From NCBI GenBank assembly GCA_963969495.1, contig OZ018327.1:33121175-33185174 (forward strand): DNA of 64,000 bases, read 5' to 3'. A program made the position numbers and the translations under genes. The notes beneath the pieces are model-generated. The model saw only the letters and a program-made list of their open reading frames with translations, searched no databases and had not been told where the DNA came from. The stretch comes from Ceratothoa steindachneri (lineage: Eukaryota; Arthropoda; Malacostraca; Isopoda; Cymothoidae). Within the stretch, counting starts at the first letter, position 1; each line of letters opens with the position of its first letter. This document shows, piece after piece, positions 11,001 to 22,522 of this stretch.

Positions 11001-13099
11001 CAGGCCCCTCAGACGGATGATATGTGGCGGACTTAATGGTGGGTGGTGATTGAATCAACTACCACCACCCGGGGGTGCCGCCCCGTCTGGGGTTTGGTTA
11101 TCGATGCTGCTTCCAACTTACACAGGGACGGTTATATGTCCCCTTGTGGTCTTGGCCGGAAACTACCCTCAGAGATTAGAGCGAACTCTTCCCCAAAGCT
11201 TTCAGCATCGCCTCGTAACCGGGCATTCTCTTCCGTAGAGTTCTACAATGGGCTAATCCTCAAACCTGCTTCCCTTTACGTCTCCAATTATGTCTATCAA
11301 AGTGGACCGACATAGTTGGGGAGAGATTGATGAGTGTGAGTTCAGTTCACTTCGGTCCCCATGCTCCAGGGGAGGAGGGGACTGCAAGGGGGCTTAGCCA
11401 GATATTTGTCGTCTGTGCGTCGCTCCAAATAAACTTGTCATTTTCTTCCCCATGGGAAAATGGCAAAGCTGGTTGGCGTTTTCTTGGTTTTTCCCCTTGA
11501 CTTTACCGCCTTTGCCAGCTGTGACTTCTTCTTGAGCGTAAAAATATCCAAGTTTTCTTCCAAGTCAAGTGACAGGTTTTTAAGGTATTCCCCTTTTTAT
11601 CCGGTCCCGAAGAGGCCCTGGAAGACTCAACTAATCAGCGGAAGGCTCTTAGAAAGTGGAAGGAGCCAAGACTCACCTTAGACAGTTCGAAATCTTCTCT
11701 CTATTTTTTATCCTTGTACAAATTAGCCACTACACCCTAAAATTTAGCCACTATTGGACTACGTTAATAAATTAGCGACTACACACCATAACATAGCAAC
11801 TACACACCACAATTTGAACCATGTTAATAAATTAATGACTAATGAAAGAAACCTAATTGCAACATCCCAAATTTAGCCTTTCTTTCACAAGCCTAATTAC
11901 TGAATTGGGTTCCTTTGATATCTTTCCTCAGAGAAAAGACATTAATTCCTAACCATTATCTTTATTTTTAGCATAATTATAAAGAATACTGACTACTTCC
12001 ATTCAACTTTTGTCTTTAGCGCATATTTATATATGCCAAGTGTGTAAGTATTAAACCAACCCACATTCAAAGCATCCCGTCGTTTTTCATTGTTTCCTTG
12101 AGTACGACGATAGAAGGAAATCGTTTGCAAAGTCAAGAAAAATATTCGCACTCGAATTTAAAACTTCATTCCTTTTTAAGGTTAATTTTAAAGAGAAAGG
12201 ATAAAATTGCGAAACAGTTCATAACATAAGGAAGTTTTTTTGTCTTTTATTTGAGGATGTTTCTAATTTTCTCCTATTTTACGCAAAATAAAAATACGGG
12301 AGAGTTTTCAGAGACTCGGCACAGAATAAAAGATAATTGTTGGATCTTTTTGGTTTCGTGCAAGTTATCCGATCTTTTTTTGTTTAATAATTTCTCGAAA
12401 AATAACAAATATATATATGGAATAAGCGTATGAAACTGGATTAAGGGGGAAATTTACAAAAGAGATTGTGCAATCGATCGTTGGTATTATATCCCGAATC
12501 CTCAAAAGGTTGATGAAAAAAACGAAATGACCAAAAAACAACTAAAATTTTGCTTATTAAATTCGCAATATAAACACAGTATGTTAAGGTGTGTATAAAG
12601 AATATGATGGATTATCAAGAAACAAAGAGGTTGGTTAATGAGCCTCCATTGCAGCAACATGACTTATGTTAAACCAAAACAAAGATGGAGTTCGTATTGG
12701 AATTGTACTGGAAGAAGATGCATTGATGGATTTGATGCATTGATGTATAAACATATTATTCTATGTAGAAATGTAGTGAGAAAATGGGAATCAATGCAGC
12801 TTTAGTGCAACGTTGATTTCTTGTTGGATTTGTAGTGGAAGATGAGTGGACCATTGATGCTTAAGAGAAGTTATAAGTAAGCTATGCCCCCAAACATCGT
12901 TGATTTTATAATTCTTCCCCAACTCCACAAAGACATCAAAGTTTGCTCTTGCGAAGAGACTTCACAATATACATTCTTCTTCCATTACAACTTCACCAAG
13001 AAAGAAAGGTTTGCTCTTGCACCGAAACATCAAAGATTTCATTCTCCTTCCATCACAACTCTGTTCAACAACGACTGTTTATGTATTCTGCAACGAGTG
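11001..13099. other. Spacer with no recognised gene
   Basis: The first part may still belong to the LINE 5' region; 11038-11070 can fold as a hairpin with GGGTGGT and ACCACCC arms. From 11700 to 11830 a short repeat resembling AATTAGCGACTACACACC occurs a few times. The rest is AT-rich unique sequence. 12930-13060 contains a roughly duplicated pair of pieces with CATCAAAGTTTGCTCTTGC. Confidence 0.45.
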
Positions 13100-15925
13100 T
13101 GCACAAAGTTCCTATTTAAACTGATGCTCATTTTAAGGGAAGTTTCGAGATCTTTGCGAAATAGGTTTCTAGTTCTTTTTTTACGTACGTTTTGACCTCT
13201 TTCTAAAGTTTGTTTCAAGGATTTTCTGAAATTTTTTGTGACAGCTTTTTAAAAATACGTTTCGAGCTTTTCTTAAATAGGTTTCTAGCTGTTTCAGAAA
13301 TGAGTATTGGGCTCGTTCTAAAGGACGTTCCGAGCTCTTTTCGAACTACATTTTAAGCTTTATTTAAATTATGTTTCAAGCTCTTTCTGTAATACTTTTT
13401 GAAGTGTTTCTAAAATGCATGAAGTAATTCTGAAGTACATTTCGGCCCTTTTCTAAATAGCAGTTCAAAGTCGCTCTAAAATACGTTTCGAACTCTTTCT
13501 GAAATATAGTTGATTCTCTTTCTGAAATACTTTTCAAGCTCTTTTTAAAATACATTTAGAGCTCTTTCTGAAATACGTTTCTGGTTCTTTCTGAAATACA
13601 CTTCGAGCTTTTCATGAAATCTGTTTCTCTCTCTTTCTAAAATATGTTTCAAATAATTGCTGAAAAATGTTTTGAGCCCTTTCTGAAATACGTTTCTAGC
13701 TCTGTCTGAAATGCATTTCAAGCTCTTTCTGAACTCAAATTGGAGCTAATTTTACTCTCTGGCATACGCTTTATCTTCGTTTTTCAAAAGGCTTCAAGCT
13801 CTATCTGAAAAGGTTTCGAGATCTATCTGAAATATGTTTCGATTTCTTTCTGAAATACGTTTTAAGCTCTTTTTTAATTAACTTCGAAGTAATTCTGAAA
13901 TAAGTTTCGAGTTTATCCTGAAATAAGTTTCAAGCTCTTTCTGAAACTCGTTTTATTCCCTTTCTGACATATGTCTTGAGCTCTTTCTGAAATGCGTTTT
14001 GATTTCTTTCTTAAGTACGTTTCGTTCTCTTTCTGACGTACGTTTGAAGCTCTTTCTGAAATACGTTGTAAGCTCTTTGTGTTATACGTTTTGATCTCTT
14101 TCACAATAAGTTTCGACCTCTGTCTGAAGTAGCTTTCGAACCCTTTCTTAAATACGTTTAGGCTCTTTCTGAACTACGTTTCGAACTCTTTCTAAAATAG
14201 TTTTTGCTCTCTTTCTGAAATGGATTTGCTGAAATACATATCAAACTCTTTCTGAAATAACTTTTAGCTCTTTCTGGAATAAGTTTCAAATTCTACCTGT
14301 AAAACCGATTCGAGTTCTTACCAAAATAATTTTTACCTCTTTAGGAAATATGTTTCAAGCTCCCTCTGAATTACATTTCGAGTTCCATCTGAATTCTGTT
14401 TAGAACTCTTCCATAAATCCGTTTGAGGCTCTTAAAGAAGTACACTTCGAGCTCTTTCGGAAGTACGTTTTGAACTCTTTCTGAATTTATTTTCAAGCCT
14501 TTCCTAAAATATGTTTCGATCTATGTCTGAAATATATATCAAAAACTTTCTGAAATTCGTTTTCGAGCTTTTTATGGAATACATTTCTAGCTCTTTCTAA
14601 ATTTTAATTCGAGCTCTTTCTGAAGCACGTTTCGAGCTATTTGTGAAAGTCGTTTCCATCTTTTTCTGAATTTATTTTCAAGCCTTTCCTAAAATATGTT
14701 TCGATCTATGTCTGAAATATATATCAAAACTTTCTGAAATCCGTTTTTGAGCTTTTCATGGAATACATTTCTAGCTCTTTCTAAATTTCAATTCGAGCAC
14801 GTTTCGAGCTATTTGTGAAAGTCGTTTCCATCTTTTTTCGGAAATACGCTACAAACAATTTCTGAATACTTTTCGTTCGATCACTTTCTTTAGTGCTTTT
14901 CAAGATTATTTAGAATTACGTTTCGTGTTCATCTGAAATACATTTGAGCTCTTTAGAAATTCGTTTCGAGCTCATTCTTAAATATGTTTCGAGGTTTTTC
15001 TTAAATATGTTTCGACCTCTTCCTGAAATACGTTTAAACTCATTCTGAAATGCGTCTTGAGCTTTCTTATATATCTTTCGAACCTCTTTGAAATAAGATT
15101 CTAGCTCTTTCTAAGGTAAGTTTCGACCTCTATTTTAAATAGGTATAGAGCTCTTTCTGAAATACTTTACAAGCTTTTTCTGAAATACATTTCGAGCTCT
15201 TTCTGACATAAGTTTCGAGCGTATCTGAAATACTTTTTGAGCTCTCTCCGTTATAGATATTCAGGTTTTCTGAAATAGTTTTGAAGCTCTTTATAACATA
15301 GGTTTTGAGCTCTTCTGAAGGACAATTCGAGCGCTTTCTTAAATACGTCTCAAGCTTTTTATGAAATACGTTTCGAGCTTTTTCTGAATTACGTTTCGAG
15401 TTCATTTCTGAAAAGTTTTTCGAGCTTTTTCTGAAATACGTTTCATGCATTTTTTATAGATATTCAGGCTTTTCTGAAATAGTTTTCAAGCTCTTTCTGA
15501 AATACATTTCAAGCACTTTCGGACATAGTCTTTGAGCTCTTTCTGCAGGACAATTCGAGCCCTTGCTAACATAAGTTTCAGCTCTTTTTCCATATACGGT
15601 TCGAGATGTTTCTGAAATACGTTTCGAGCTGATTCTAAATTAAGTTTGAGCTCTTTTTCAAATTCGTTTCGAGCTCGTTCTGAAAATATTTTGACCTCTT
15701 CCTGAAATGCATTTAGAGCTTTCTTAAATACCTTCCGAACCCTGTTTCAAATACGTTCCTAACTCATTATGAAATACCTTTTGAGCTCTTTCCTAAATAT
15801 GCATCTAGCTATTTTTGGAATAGGTTTCGAGCTCTTTCTGAAATACACTTTGCTCTCTTTTTACAATCGTTTAAGCTATTTCTGAGATACTTTTCGAGCT
15901 CTTTCTAAACTGCGTTTCGAGCCAC
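13100..15925. repeat. 2.8 kb minisatellite, unit about 24 bp
   Basis: The plus-strand consensus is close to CGAGCTCTTTCTGAAATACG, followed by TTTC, and is repeated well over a hundred times with substitutions and small indels. On the minus strand the 24-bp unit would read Glu-Thr-Tyr-Phe-Arg-Lys-Ser-Ser, and frames of 63 and 106 codons survive (13913-14104 and 15130-15450). Many stops and frame changes argue that this is a satellite, not a current gene. Confidence 0.9.
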
Positions 15926-16739
15926 ATGGACTTTCTTGGAATTACTGAAAATCTCATGAGTTTATGTTAAACCATTTTCAGCTGCAAATCTCCCTATATA
16001 ATGCACTTGAGTCCCTAAATAAAGGTCCAACTCTAACATTCGTACATATTTCTTTCCTTATTGGTCATTATTTTGCCCTTTAGCAATACAATATCCATTG
16101 GGCTAAAAATAAAAATATATACACGTAAAACAACCCATTAGAACGAGGTTTTGATCATGGGGTTTGTATAAGTACGATGTGGCTGACGATCCACCTACAA
16201 GGATTCCATGACTAGTTTGCGGCAGAGCGCGCGCACGCTGCTGAAGGAGGCGCAGCAGTTTCAAATTGGGCCTACATTTGCCATCTGGGCTGAGAATATT
16301 ACCAGATTTACAGCAGGAAAATATCAATGTATGTTGCGTTAATAGCAATGTACAACAAGTTGAGACTATAATAATTATATTCCAAATATGATTTATAGGT
16401 AAATTAAAATGAATATTGGAGGGCGGGGGGTTCTTCTTCATTTGTGGAAGCATAATTTAGACATACCCAGGTATTTCATTTTTCCATTTGAATCAAGTCT
16501 CCCCCTGTGAAATAAAGGCATCGTAAATGAGCGCACATCGGTGATAAAATCTTTACCAACTTCTCTCCTTTTTAATTGTAAAACGTAAAGATTATCTTGA
16601 TTGACGATGAAGAGTATTTGTGTAGCCACTCTGTGTGAGTGTATTGTTTGATAGAGCCACAATCACACTCAAGGTGCTCCCCAATCCCCTTTCCTGTAGT
16701 GATATCCTTTCTAGCAGATGCCAAGGCAATTTGTCATGT
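15926..16739. other. Unique stretch with a possible orphan exon on the minus strand
   Basis: A minus-strand frame at 16103-16453 includes CCKSGNILSPDGKCRP, a Cys-rich phrase loosely like the ectodomain start of Methuselah-type receptors. No confident exon boundaries or partner exons were found. Otherwise nothing is recognised. Confidence 0.25.
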
Positions 16740-17180
16740 TTTGACAATCTTTTTGAAAAAAAAATATTTGTGGACTTGTTATTAACATTTTTGGTAGGCC
16801 TTATTGGCCTCGTTATTAACAATCTTTTTAAACAAACTATTTGTTTGCTTGTTAACAGCCCTTTTTATAAACCATTTGTGGACTTTTTATTAACATTCTT
16901 GGTAGGCCTTAGTAGCCTCTTTATTTACAATCTTTTTAAATAAACCATTTTTAGAAACCATTTGTGGACTTGTTATTAACATCTTTTGTAATAATTTTAT
17001 TATGGACTTGTTATCAACAAACCTTTGGAATTGGCGTGTTTGTGGACTTGCTATTAAAATCATTTGGGCTTAACATCTTGTGACCTTGTTATAAAGAATC
17101 CTTTGGTGGATACCATTTGGAAACGTGTTGTTATGAACAGCTTTTTGAAGTTATTTTTTGAACTTGTTATTGACAAGCTT
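16740..17180. repeat. Degenerate tandem repeat, unit about 35-45 bp
   Basis: ACCATTTGTGGACTTGTTAT followed by TAACA recurs at least seven times, separated by T-rich and GGTAGGCCTTA-containing spacers. Confidence 0.7.
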
Positions 17181-18009
17181 TCAGGGATAAATTCTTTATA
17201 ATAATCACAATTTTTTAATGAAAAAGAAAATCCTTTTCAAAATTAGTGTACATCTTGATTCGCCCATTCTTCGACCTTTATGCAAATATAAGCCTACAAA
17301 TGCTAGGCCTATTCGATGGGATCATGCATCCGTTCAAATATAGTCGTAGCTTAAATAAAACTTATTTTTACGGAAACAATACATGATTTTGTTTATCATT
17401 GTATACCTTTGTATGGGTGTCCAAGTTCGTACTTGTAAATGTTTGTGTTCCTAGTAGAAACTAGTTGCTGCACGTTTATTACGAGATCTCCCCGTCAGGT
17501 ATATTGTGTTGAGTCCGTTATTACTTGTCATGCTCTGCTATTATCGCTATTTGTATTTTTGGTATTTAGCCATCTTTGTTTTAATTTGTGCATCTCTATT
17601 TTTTTAAATGAAAATACCACCGTTGGTTACATCATTCTCTTTTCTCTATCAAAATTTTCAGTGAATCCCCTGGAAGATTTTCAAGTGACGGGAATTTAAT
17701 ATTAATAAAATATTTATTATTTAATTAATTCGAGCTTATTCCTTCTTCCAAATGACCCGTAGCACTTCTATTGATATATACAGCATATCTTCTAGACCAC
17801 TACACCCTAAGAGTAATTTATATATTCTAAAAACATATAATTGAATCCCTACTATGATTTTCTCAACTCTAACGGGAAACAGAAATTGAAATCTTGGAAT
17901 TAATAAAGTTTCCCATTAAGGAATAGAAAATGTGACTAATTTACTGGACAATATATTTATATTCTTTAATCATTGTAAATTCTTCGAGAAATATCCGTAG
18001 ATTGTAACT
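17181..18009. other. AT-rich spacer, no gene recognised
   Basis: A plus-strand frame at 17439-17699 is rich in Leu, Phe and Ser but matches no family I know and has no clear splice context. Confidence 0.4.
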
Positions 18010-18559
18010 ATTTTTCTTGAGCTTCCTTTTGAGCAAAACTTGCAAGACGATCACTACCTATACTCCCGAGATGGCCGAGTACTTGGTCTCAAATTGACAT
18101 CAAAAGGATATGCTGCGCACTTTAGAGAAAATATTGGTGCGGCCAAAAGGGCGTTAGAGTTGCTGTTCCGTTCCAGGCCTCTTTCACCACAGAACAAAAA
18201 GAAACTATTTATGCTCCTGGCGAGACCACTATTGCTATACCCCGCTATTTCCCTGCATGTTTCAAGCCAGACACTGATGAGAAAAGCTCAAGCGGTCGGA
18301 AATATAGCAACAAGATTTATGTTACCCTTCAAGCCCGGATTCCATCGATACTTCTTCATGAAATTACCGATATTGAACCAATAAACATTACCCTGCATCA
18401 ACGAGCAAAAGATATATGAGAAAAGATAGACCAATACTTACCAGAAGAACTTACCCAACAAATATAACTCTTAGAAGACCTACCGGATTTACACTTTAAA
18501 CTCTCGTTCGCAAGTAGCTTTCTGCAGACGCGGCCGGCGATCTATCCCATTTATAAATG
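18010..18559 (+). pseudogene. I/Jockey-like LINE, 3'-end fragment of ORF2
   Basis: The translated segment contains RVLGLKLTSKGYAAHF, then PLLLYPAISLHV. These match in order the C-terminal part of copy 1 ORF2 (KVLGVQFTSKGYKVHI, STLVYPAVVMQA). Past an in-frame stop the homology continues with HQRAKDI and EKIDQYLPEELTQQ. It is a 5'-truncated, decayed copy on the plus strand, divergent from copy 1. Confidence 0.75.
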
Positions 18560-19036
18560 AAAATGATGCTAAAAATAAAGAGAAAAATAATTAAAAAAAG
18601 ATCCGTAGTAGACAAAATAATGACATTAAAAGTAAAAATGAACAATGAGAAAATAATGAATAGATGACAAATAACAAAAGGAATAATGCAGAGACAAGGT
18701 CTCTTAAATTACAGAAGAGGTTTGTCAATGAAAGCAAAGGCTCCAAAGCGAAACAACATCAAGGAAACAAGAGGAAGAAATAGGTAAACAACTGAGGTTA
18801 CCAGACAATCTGGTACATTTTTTTCTCTTCCTACAAACACTTTTTCCTACCTATCTCTCTTATCTATCCGATACACATTTTTCCTTCTTAAAACGTCCTT
18901 AATTGTTACTATTATGCTATTGAATAATTGTCAAAATTATTAAGATAGGTTTTCGTAGTACTTTTAAGGAATGTTAAGTTCGCCCCTAACATGCCTCTCA
19001 TCAAATCGTTAGAGACTAGCTAGCATTGTACAAATA
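18560..19036. other. AT-rich spacer, no gene recognised
   Basis: A-rich sequence without open frames of interest; it follows the LINE 3' fragment and may include its A-rich tail. Confidence 0.4.
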
Positions 19037-19183
19037 GCATGGAAGAACGCCAATGTGATATATATATTTAAGAAGGGGAATAAAGTAATAATGTCCAATT
19101 ACCAGCCAGTGAGGTTGACATCAATGGTGGGAAAAATGATGGAATTTATAATAGCGAAATTTATTAGGGATCACTTACACTAC
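19037..19183 (+). pseudogene. LINE reverse-transcriptase fragment
   Basis: The frame reads WKNANVIYIFKKGNK, then SNYQPVRLTSMVGKMMEFII. This is the conserved NYRPVSLTS block at the start of CR1/Jockey-type RT domains. It stops abruptly at a sequence containing GAGCAAAATAAGAGAACGAT. That 20-mer, or nearly so, recurs in direct orientation about 180 bp downstream (19366-19385). Confidence 0.7.
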
Positions 19184-19418
19184 CGAGCAAAATAAGAGAA
19201 CGATTTCCTTTATTAAAATATTTTCAAAAATATGATGAGTAGGTAAATGGAATTTCCATGGTAAACACAGGCAAACATTTAATATATTTTATGGAGATTT
19301 CAGATGATACAATCGTATATTCAAAAAATTATACTAAATAAACTAACAATAAAATATTGACATGTGCAAAATAAGAGAACGATTTTTCAGGAATATTCTA
19401 GAAGTTTCTTGAAATCAT

Positions 19419-20955
19419 TTGGAAACATTTTGCTCTGAGGGTAAGAAGCTATTATTAATGGTATATGTTTACAGTTCTCTCTATGTTTCATCATCTTACT
19501 TAGATCTGTTTTATCGGCTACCTAAGATACATAAGACTGGATGCCCTCTTCGTCCCATTCTTGCTTCTTACACTCTTCCTTCCTATAAAATTGCTAAGTT
19601 TTTAGTTCCTCTGTTAACCTCTTTTACTTCCAATCTATATACCATTAATAATAGCTTTGATTTTGCTTCTGAAATCGCAAAGTTTGAATCGTCAAGTCCT
19701 TTTTTCTTTTCTAGCTTTGACATCACGTCCTTATTTACAAATATTCCCCTTCAGGCAACTATAGAGATTATTTTGACTAAAGCCTTTCCGGATAGAAATG
19801 CTCTCTTTAATGGTTTCAGTTTTTCACAATTTTCGCAGTTATTGCATCTATCTGTCAAGGACAACTATTTCACTTTCAATGGCGTGGTTTATCATCAAAT
19901 TGAAGGTGTTGGGATGGGAAGCCCACTAGGTCCGATATTCGCAAATATTTTCATGTGTAATTTTGAAGATAGACTCTTCCGTGATTGCCCTTCTCAATTT
20001 CGTCCTTTATTCTACAAAACATACGTTGACGATACCTTTGCGTTTTTTTCTTCTTGTCCCTTGTTCAAAAAGGTTTTTCGATTTTATAAACAATTTATAC
20101 CCTAATATTACTTTCACTCAAGAACATGAGATTAATAATGTGTTGCCATTTCTAGATGTTAATGTCTCTCGTACCCCTTCCGGCATTCAAACGTGTGTTT
20201 TTAGAAAACCAACTTTCACAGGGAAGGGTTTAAATTTCTTTAGTTTCTGTGATTTAACATGCAAAATTGGCGCCATTAAAACACTCCTCTTCAAAGGCTT
20301 TAATTTGTCTTCCACTTATTTTAGTATGCATTCTGAATTCAAATTTTTAAAAGAATACTTTGTAAAAAATGATTACCCCTTATCTTTAGTTGAAAGCTGA
20401 ATTAGGAAGTTCCTCTTCGGGCTTTATAACCCCTCCACTTCTTTTAATGTCCCAAAGGAAATCAGGTATGTCCTGTTACCAGACATCAGCCCTTGTAATG
20501 ACCTTCTACGAAAACGTTTAATTTCCATTTTTAGGAAATTTTATTGTCAAATTAATTTGAAACTTATATTTATTAATAACAAAAATATTGGTAATTTCTT
20601 TAAAGTGAAGGACAGTATTTCCACGCCGTTTAGTTCGTGCATTGTATATAAATTCATTTGCCCTAGCTGTAAGTTGGGGACCTATATAGGAAGCACAGTA
20701 CGTACTCTTCAGTCGCGTTTTTGTTCTCACATGGGAATTAGCCATAGAACCGGTAAAACATTAAGTAACATAGAGTTTTCTTCCATCAGGAAACATGCTG
20801 TTGATTATAAAACAGACGTGTCCTTAAATGATTTTTCTGTCTTAAAATTTGCTAAATCTATTTCATCTCTCCGCATTAAAAAATCACTCTGTATTAAATA
20901 CAACCACCCAAATTTAAATAAGGACACGTCATCCTTTCCTCTGTTTATAACTTAA
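19419..20955 (+). pseudogene. Penelope-like polyprotein: RT and GIY-YIG endonuclease, frameshifted
   Basis: The RT core begins near FYRLPKIHKTGCPLRPI and continues with FSSFDITSLFTNIP (motif A), GVGMGSPLGPIFANIF (motif B) and KTYVDDTFAFF (motif C, catalytic YVDD intact). A frameshift at about 20105 moves to the next frame, with NNVLPFLDVNV and CVFRKPTFTGKG. A TGA at 20398 interrupts the linker. The endonuclease (20630-20955) has VYKFICPSC, TYIGSTVRTLQSRFCSH and a C-terminal SLCIKYNHPNLN ending at a natural stop. The CPxC followed by YIG is the usual Penelope version of GIY-YIG. Only two lesions are visible, so the copy may be fairly young. Confidence 0.88.
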
Positions 20956-21319
20956 CCAAGCCGTATTCATTCTTTGAATTCCTTCCTGTTTTCACTCGTC
21001 ATTGTGATCCGACCATGGAAGGTAATGTTTCAGTGTCTATATTTTAGTTTTACGTTTTGTTTGTATCCAATTCTCTATTTTTCCATTTCAATTGTTTAAT
21101 TTTGTAATATTACGTTTACTTTGTTTGTCCTTAATTGATAGTATCTCTTTACAAATATTTTGCTGTTCTTTGCCTCACTATTTTGTTTGTTCATTAACGT
21201 AACGTTCATTTTATATTTTTAACACCGTTTTTGTGATTTTCTCTGATCTGTGGATTTTACTTTGAACTTGTGCTGTTATTTATGTTTTTAGGCTTAGATT
21301 ACTCATATAGAATTTGTTT
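20956..21319 (+). other. 3' untranslated region of the Penelope-like element
   Basis: T-rich unique sequence between the endonuclease stop and the hammerhead-like motif. No further open frame is present. Confidence 0.5.
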
Positions 21320-21366
21320 TTAGCTCCTGATGATGGGTTTTGTAATAACCCGAAACGTTGGAATTA
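21320..21366 (+). ncRNA. Hammerhead-ribozyme-like motif at the Penelope 3' end
   Basis: CTGATGA (21327-21333) is followed by a 5-bp stem, GGGTT at 21335-21339 with AACCC at 21347-21351. Immediately after comes GAAAC, with GAAA at 21352-21355. The palindromic ACGT at 21355-21358 could form a minimal stem III, probably in a dimer, leaving T21359 as the cleavage base. Such motifs are known in Penelope-like elements. One unpaired T between CTGATGA and stem II departs from the canonical core, and stem I pairing is weak, so activity is uncertain. Confidence 0.6.
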
Positions 21367-21401
21367 AAGATGGGACCCGCCTTCTTCGTTTTGTCCTTCT
21401 T

Positions 21402-21405
<4 letters not shown>

Positions 21406-21454
<49 letters not shown>
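21406..21454. repeat. (TA)n microsatellite, left of the large hairpin
   Basis: A pure TA dinucleotide tract of about 48 bp. Confidence 0.95.
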
Positions 21455-21459
<5 letters not shown>

Positions 21460-21493
21460 GAAAAACTCACAAAGTATCACGTGAGGGTGGCAA

Positions 21494-21639
21494 ATGAATG
21501 CAATATCCCGCAGGAAAAAATGAAAAGGTGTTTCCAAGTACTTTCGAACTTTATTAAGTTCCTTATCTTTGATAAGGAACTTAATAAAGTTCGAAAGTAC
21601 TTGGAAACACCTTTTCATTTTTTCCTGCAGGATATTGCA

Positions 21640-21644
<5 letters not shown>
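21494..21644. repeat. Near-perfect inverted repeat, 74-bp arms with a 3-nt loop
   Basis: Arms at 21494-21567 and 21571-21644 pair with a single mismatch (21509 with 21629) around the loop TTT. The arms contain GGTGTTTCCAAGTACTTTCG. A (TA)n tract lies on both outer sides (to 21454 and from 21645). The hairpin lies about 125 bp beyond the hammerhead-like motif of the Penelope-like element, so it may be part of that element's terminal structure. Confidence 0.95.

Positions 21645-21692
<48 letters not shown>
21645..21692. repeat. (TA)n microsatellite, right of the large hairpin
   Basis: A TA tract of about 48 bp that starts at the outer end of the right hairpin arm. Confidence 0.95.
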
Positions 21693-21695
<3 letters not shown>

Positions 21696-22030
21696 ATGAA
21701 CATAGGTCTGGAAATGCTTGGTTCCGAGTTATAGACTATTCAAACACCTGCTTTCAGCATTCCTTTATCTCCCACAGGTGGCGTCTTTCAGCACAGGATT
21801 CCGTTGAACTCGATCAACTAGTTGTCTGGATAGTGGTGCATCGTGAGTGGACATGGACTTAAACCAAGAGAGAAGGAGAGAAGATATGCACTTCGTGTAT
21901 GGTTTGGCGAACGGTAATGTTGTAGAAGGTGGTCGTCTGCACCAGGAAACGTTCCCAAACCGAAGATGCCCCAGTAGGAAAACATTTTAGGAGCCCATCT
22001 GGCGAGTGCCTTCTTCGGCATAAGCACCGT
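21693..22030. other. Spacer, no gene recognised
   Basis: Mixed unique sequence between the Penelope-associated hairpin and a LINE 3' fragment. Short frames on both strands show no domain. Confidence 0.4.
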
Positions 22031-22088
22031 ACTCACTGCAGCCTACAACAAGGCTATATTAAAAAAACAAATAACAGGGATAAAAAGA

Positions 22089-22496
22089 TTATAGGCTAAA
22101 CACAATAACAAAAAAGAAAACAAAGCAAAAAGATAACAAGAAGGAAGCGTGATCCAGCATCTGGGCTGCAGCGCAGGAGAAGGCGACCCACAACAAACAG
22201 TCAAATAAAGTAGAGAACGCCAGCCTCCTCCAAAAAGTCATATAGTCCGCAAGTCTGTTTGCACGAACTAGTCCTGAGTACAAGGAACAATCCATAGTGA
22301 CCCCGCTCGTTCCGGCACCGGGCAGGTAACTTGCGCGAAGGTGACCAAGACTGGCACATTCAACAAGAATGTGCCGAACAGTCTGGGGGACAACGCAGTC
22401 GTCGCAATAAGAGGCAGGCGAGCGCTCCATTAAATGGTGGTGCGTCCCGCTAGTGTGTCCAATTCGAACCTCGTGGTGGCGACAGAGGACGACCAA
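22089..22496 (-). pseudogene. LINE 3'-end fragment with a terminal zinc-binding motif
   Basis: The minus-strand frame starts VVLCRHHEVRIGHTSGTHHH, then MERSPASYCDDCVVPQTVRH and ILVEC. This arrangement (RIGHT-like block, C-x2-C, then H and C) is typical of the very C-terminus of LINE ORF2 proteins with an RNase H or zinc-binding tail. The rest is hydrophobic and not conserved. It belongs to a different family from the I/Jockey-like copies in this window. Confidence 0.7.
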
Positions 22497-22522
22497 GGTC
22501 TACAACGCCTGAGGGAGAAGAG

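Larger units (their letters stand above)
19419..21380 (+). mobile_element. Penelope-like element (RT + GIY-YIG), 5'-truncated
   Basis: It comprises an RT domain, a GIY-YIG endonuclease domain and a 3' region of about 420 bp ending with a hammerhead-like motif and an adjacent (TA)n tract. Penelope-like elements are a separate retroelement class that inserts by GIY-YIG cleavage (family knowledge). The 5' end is not defined: homology is convincing from about 19500. Confidence 0.87.

Noticed and set aside
13100..15925. CRISPR-like array
   Set aside because: Units are directly adjacent without unique spacers and are highly degenerate; the context is eukaryotic.
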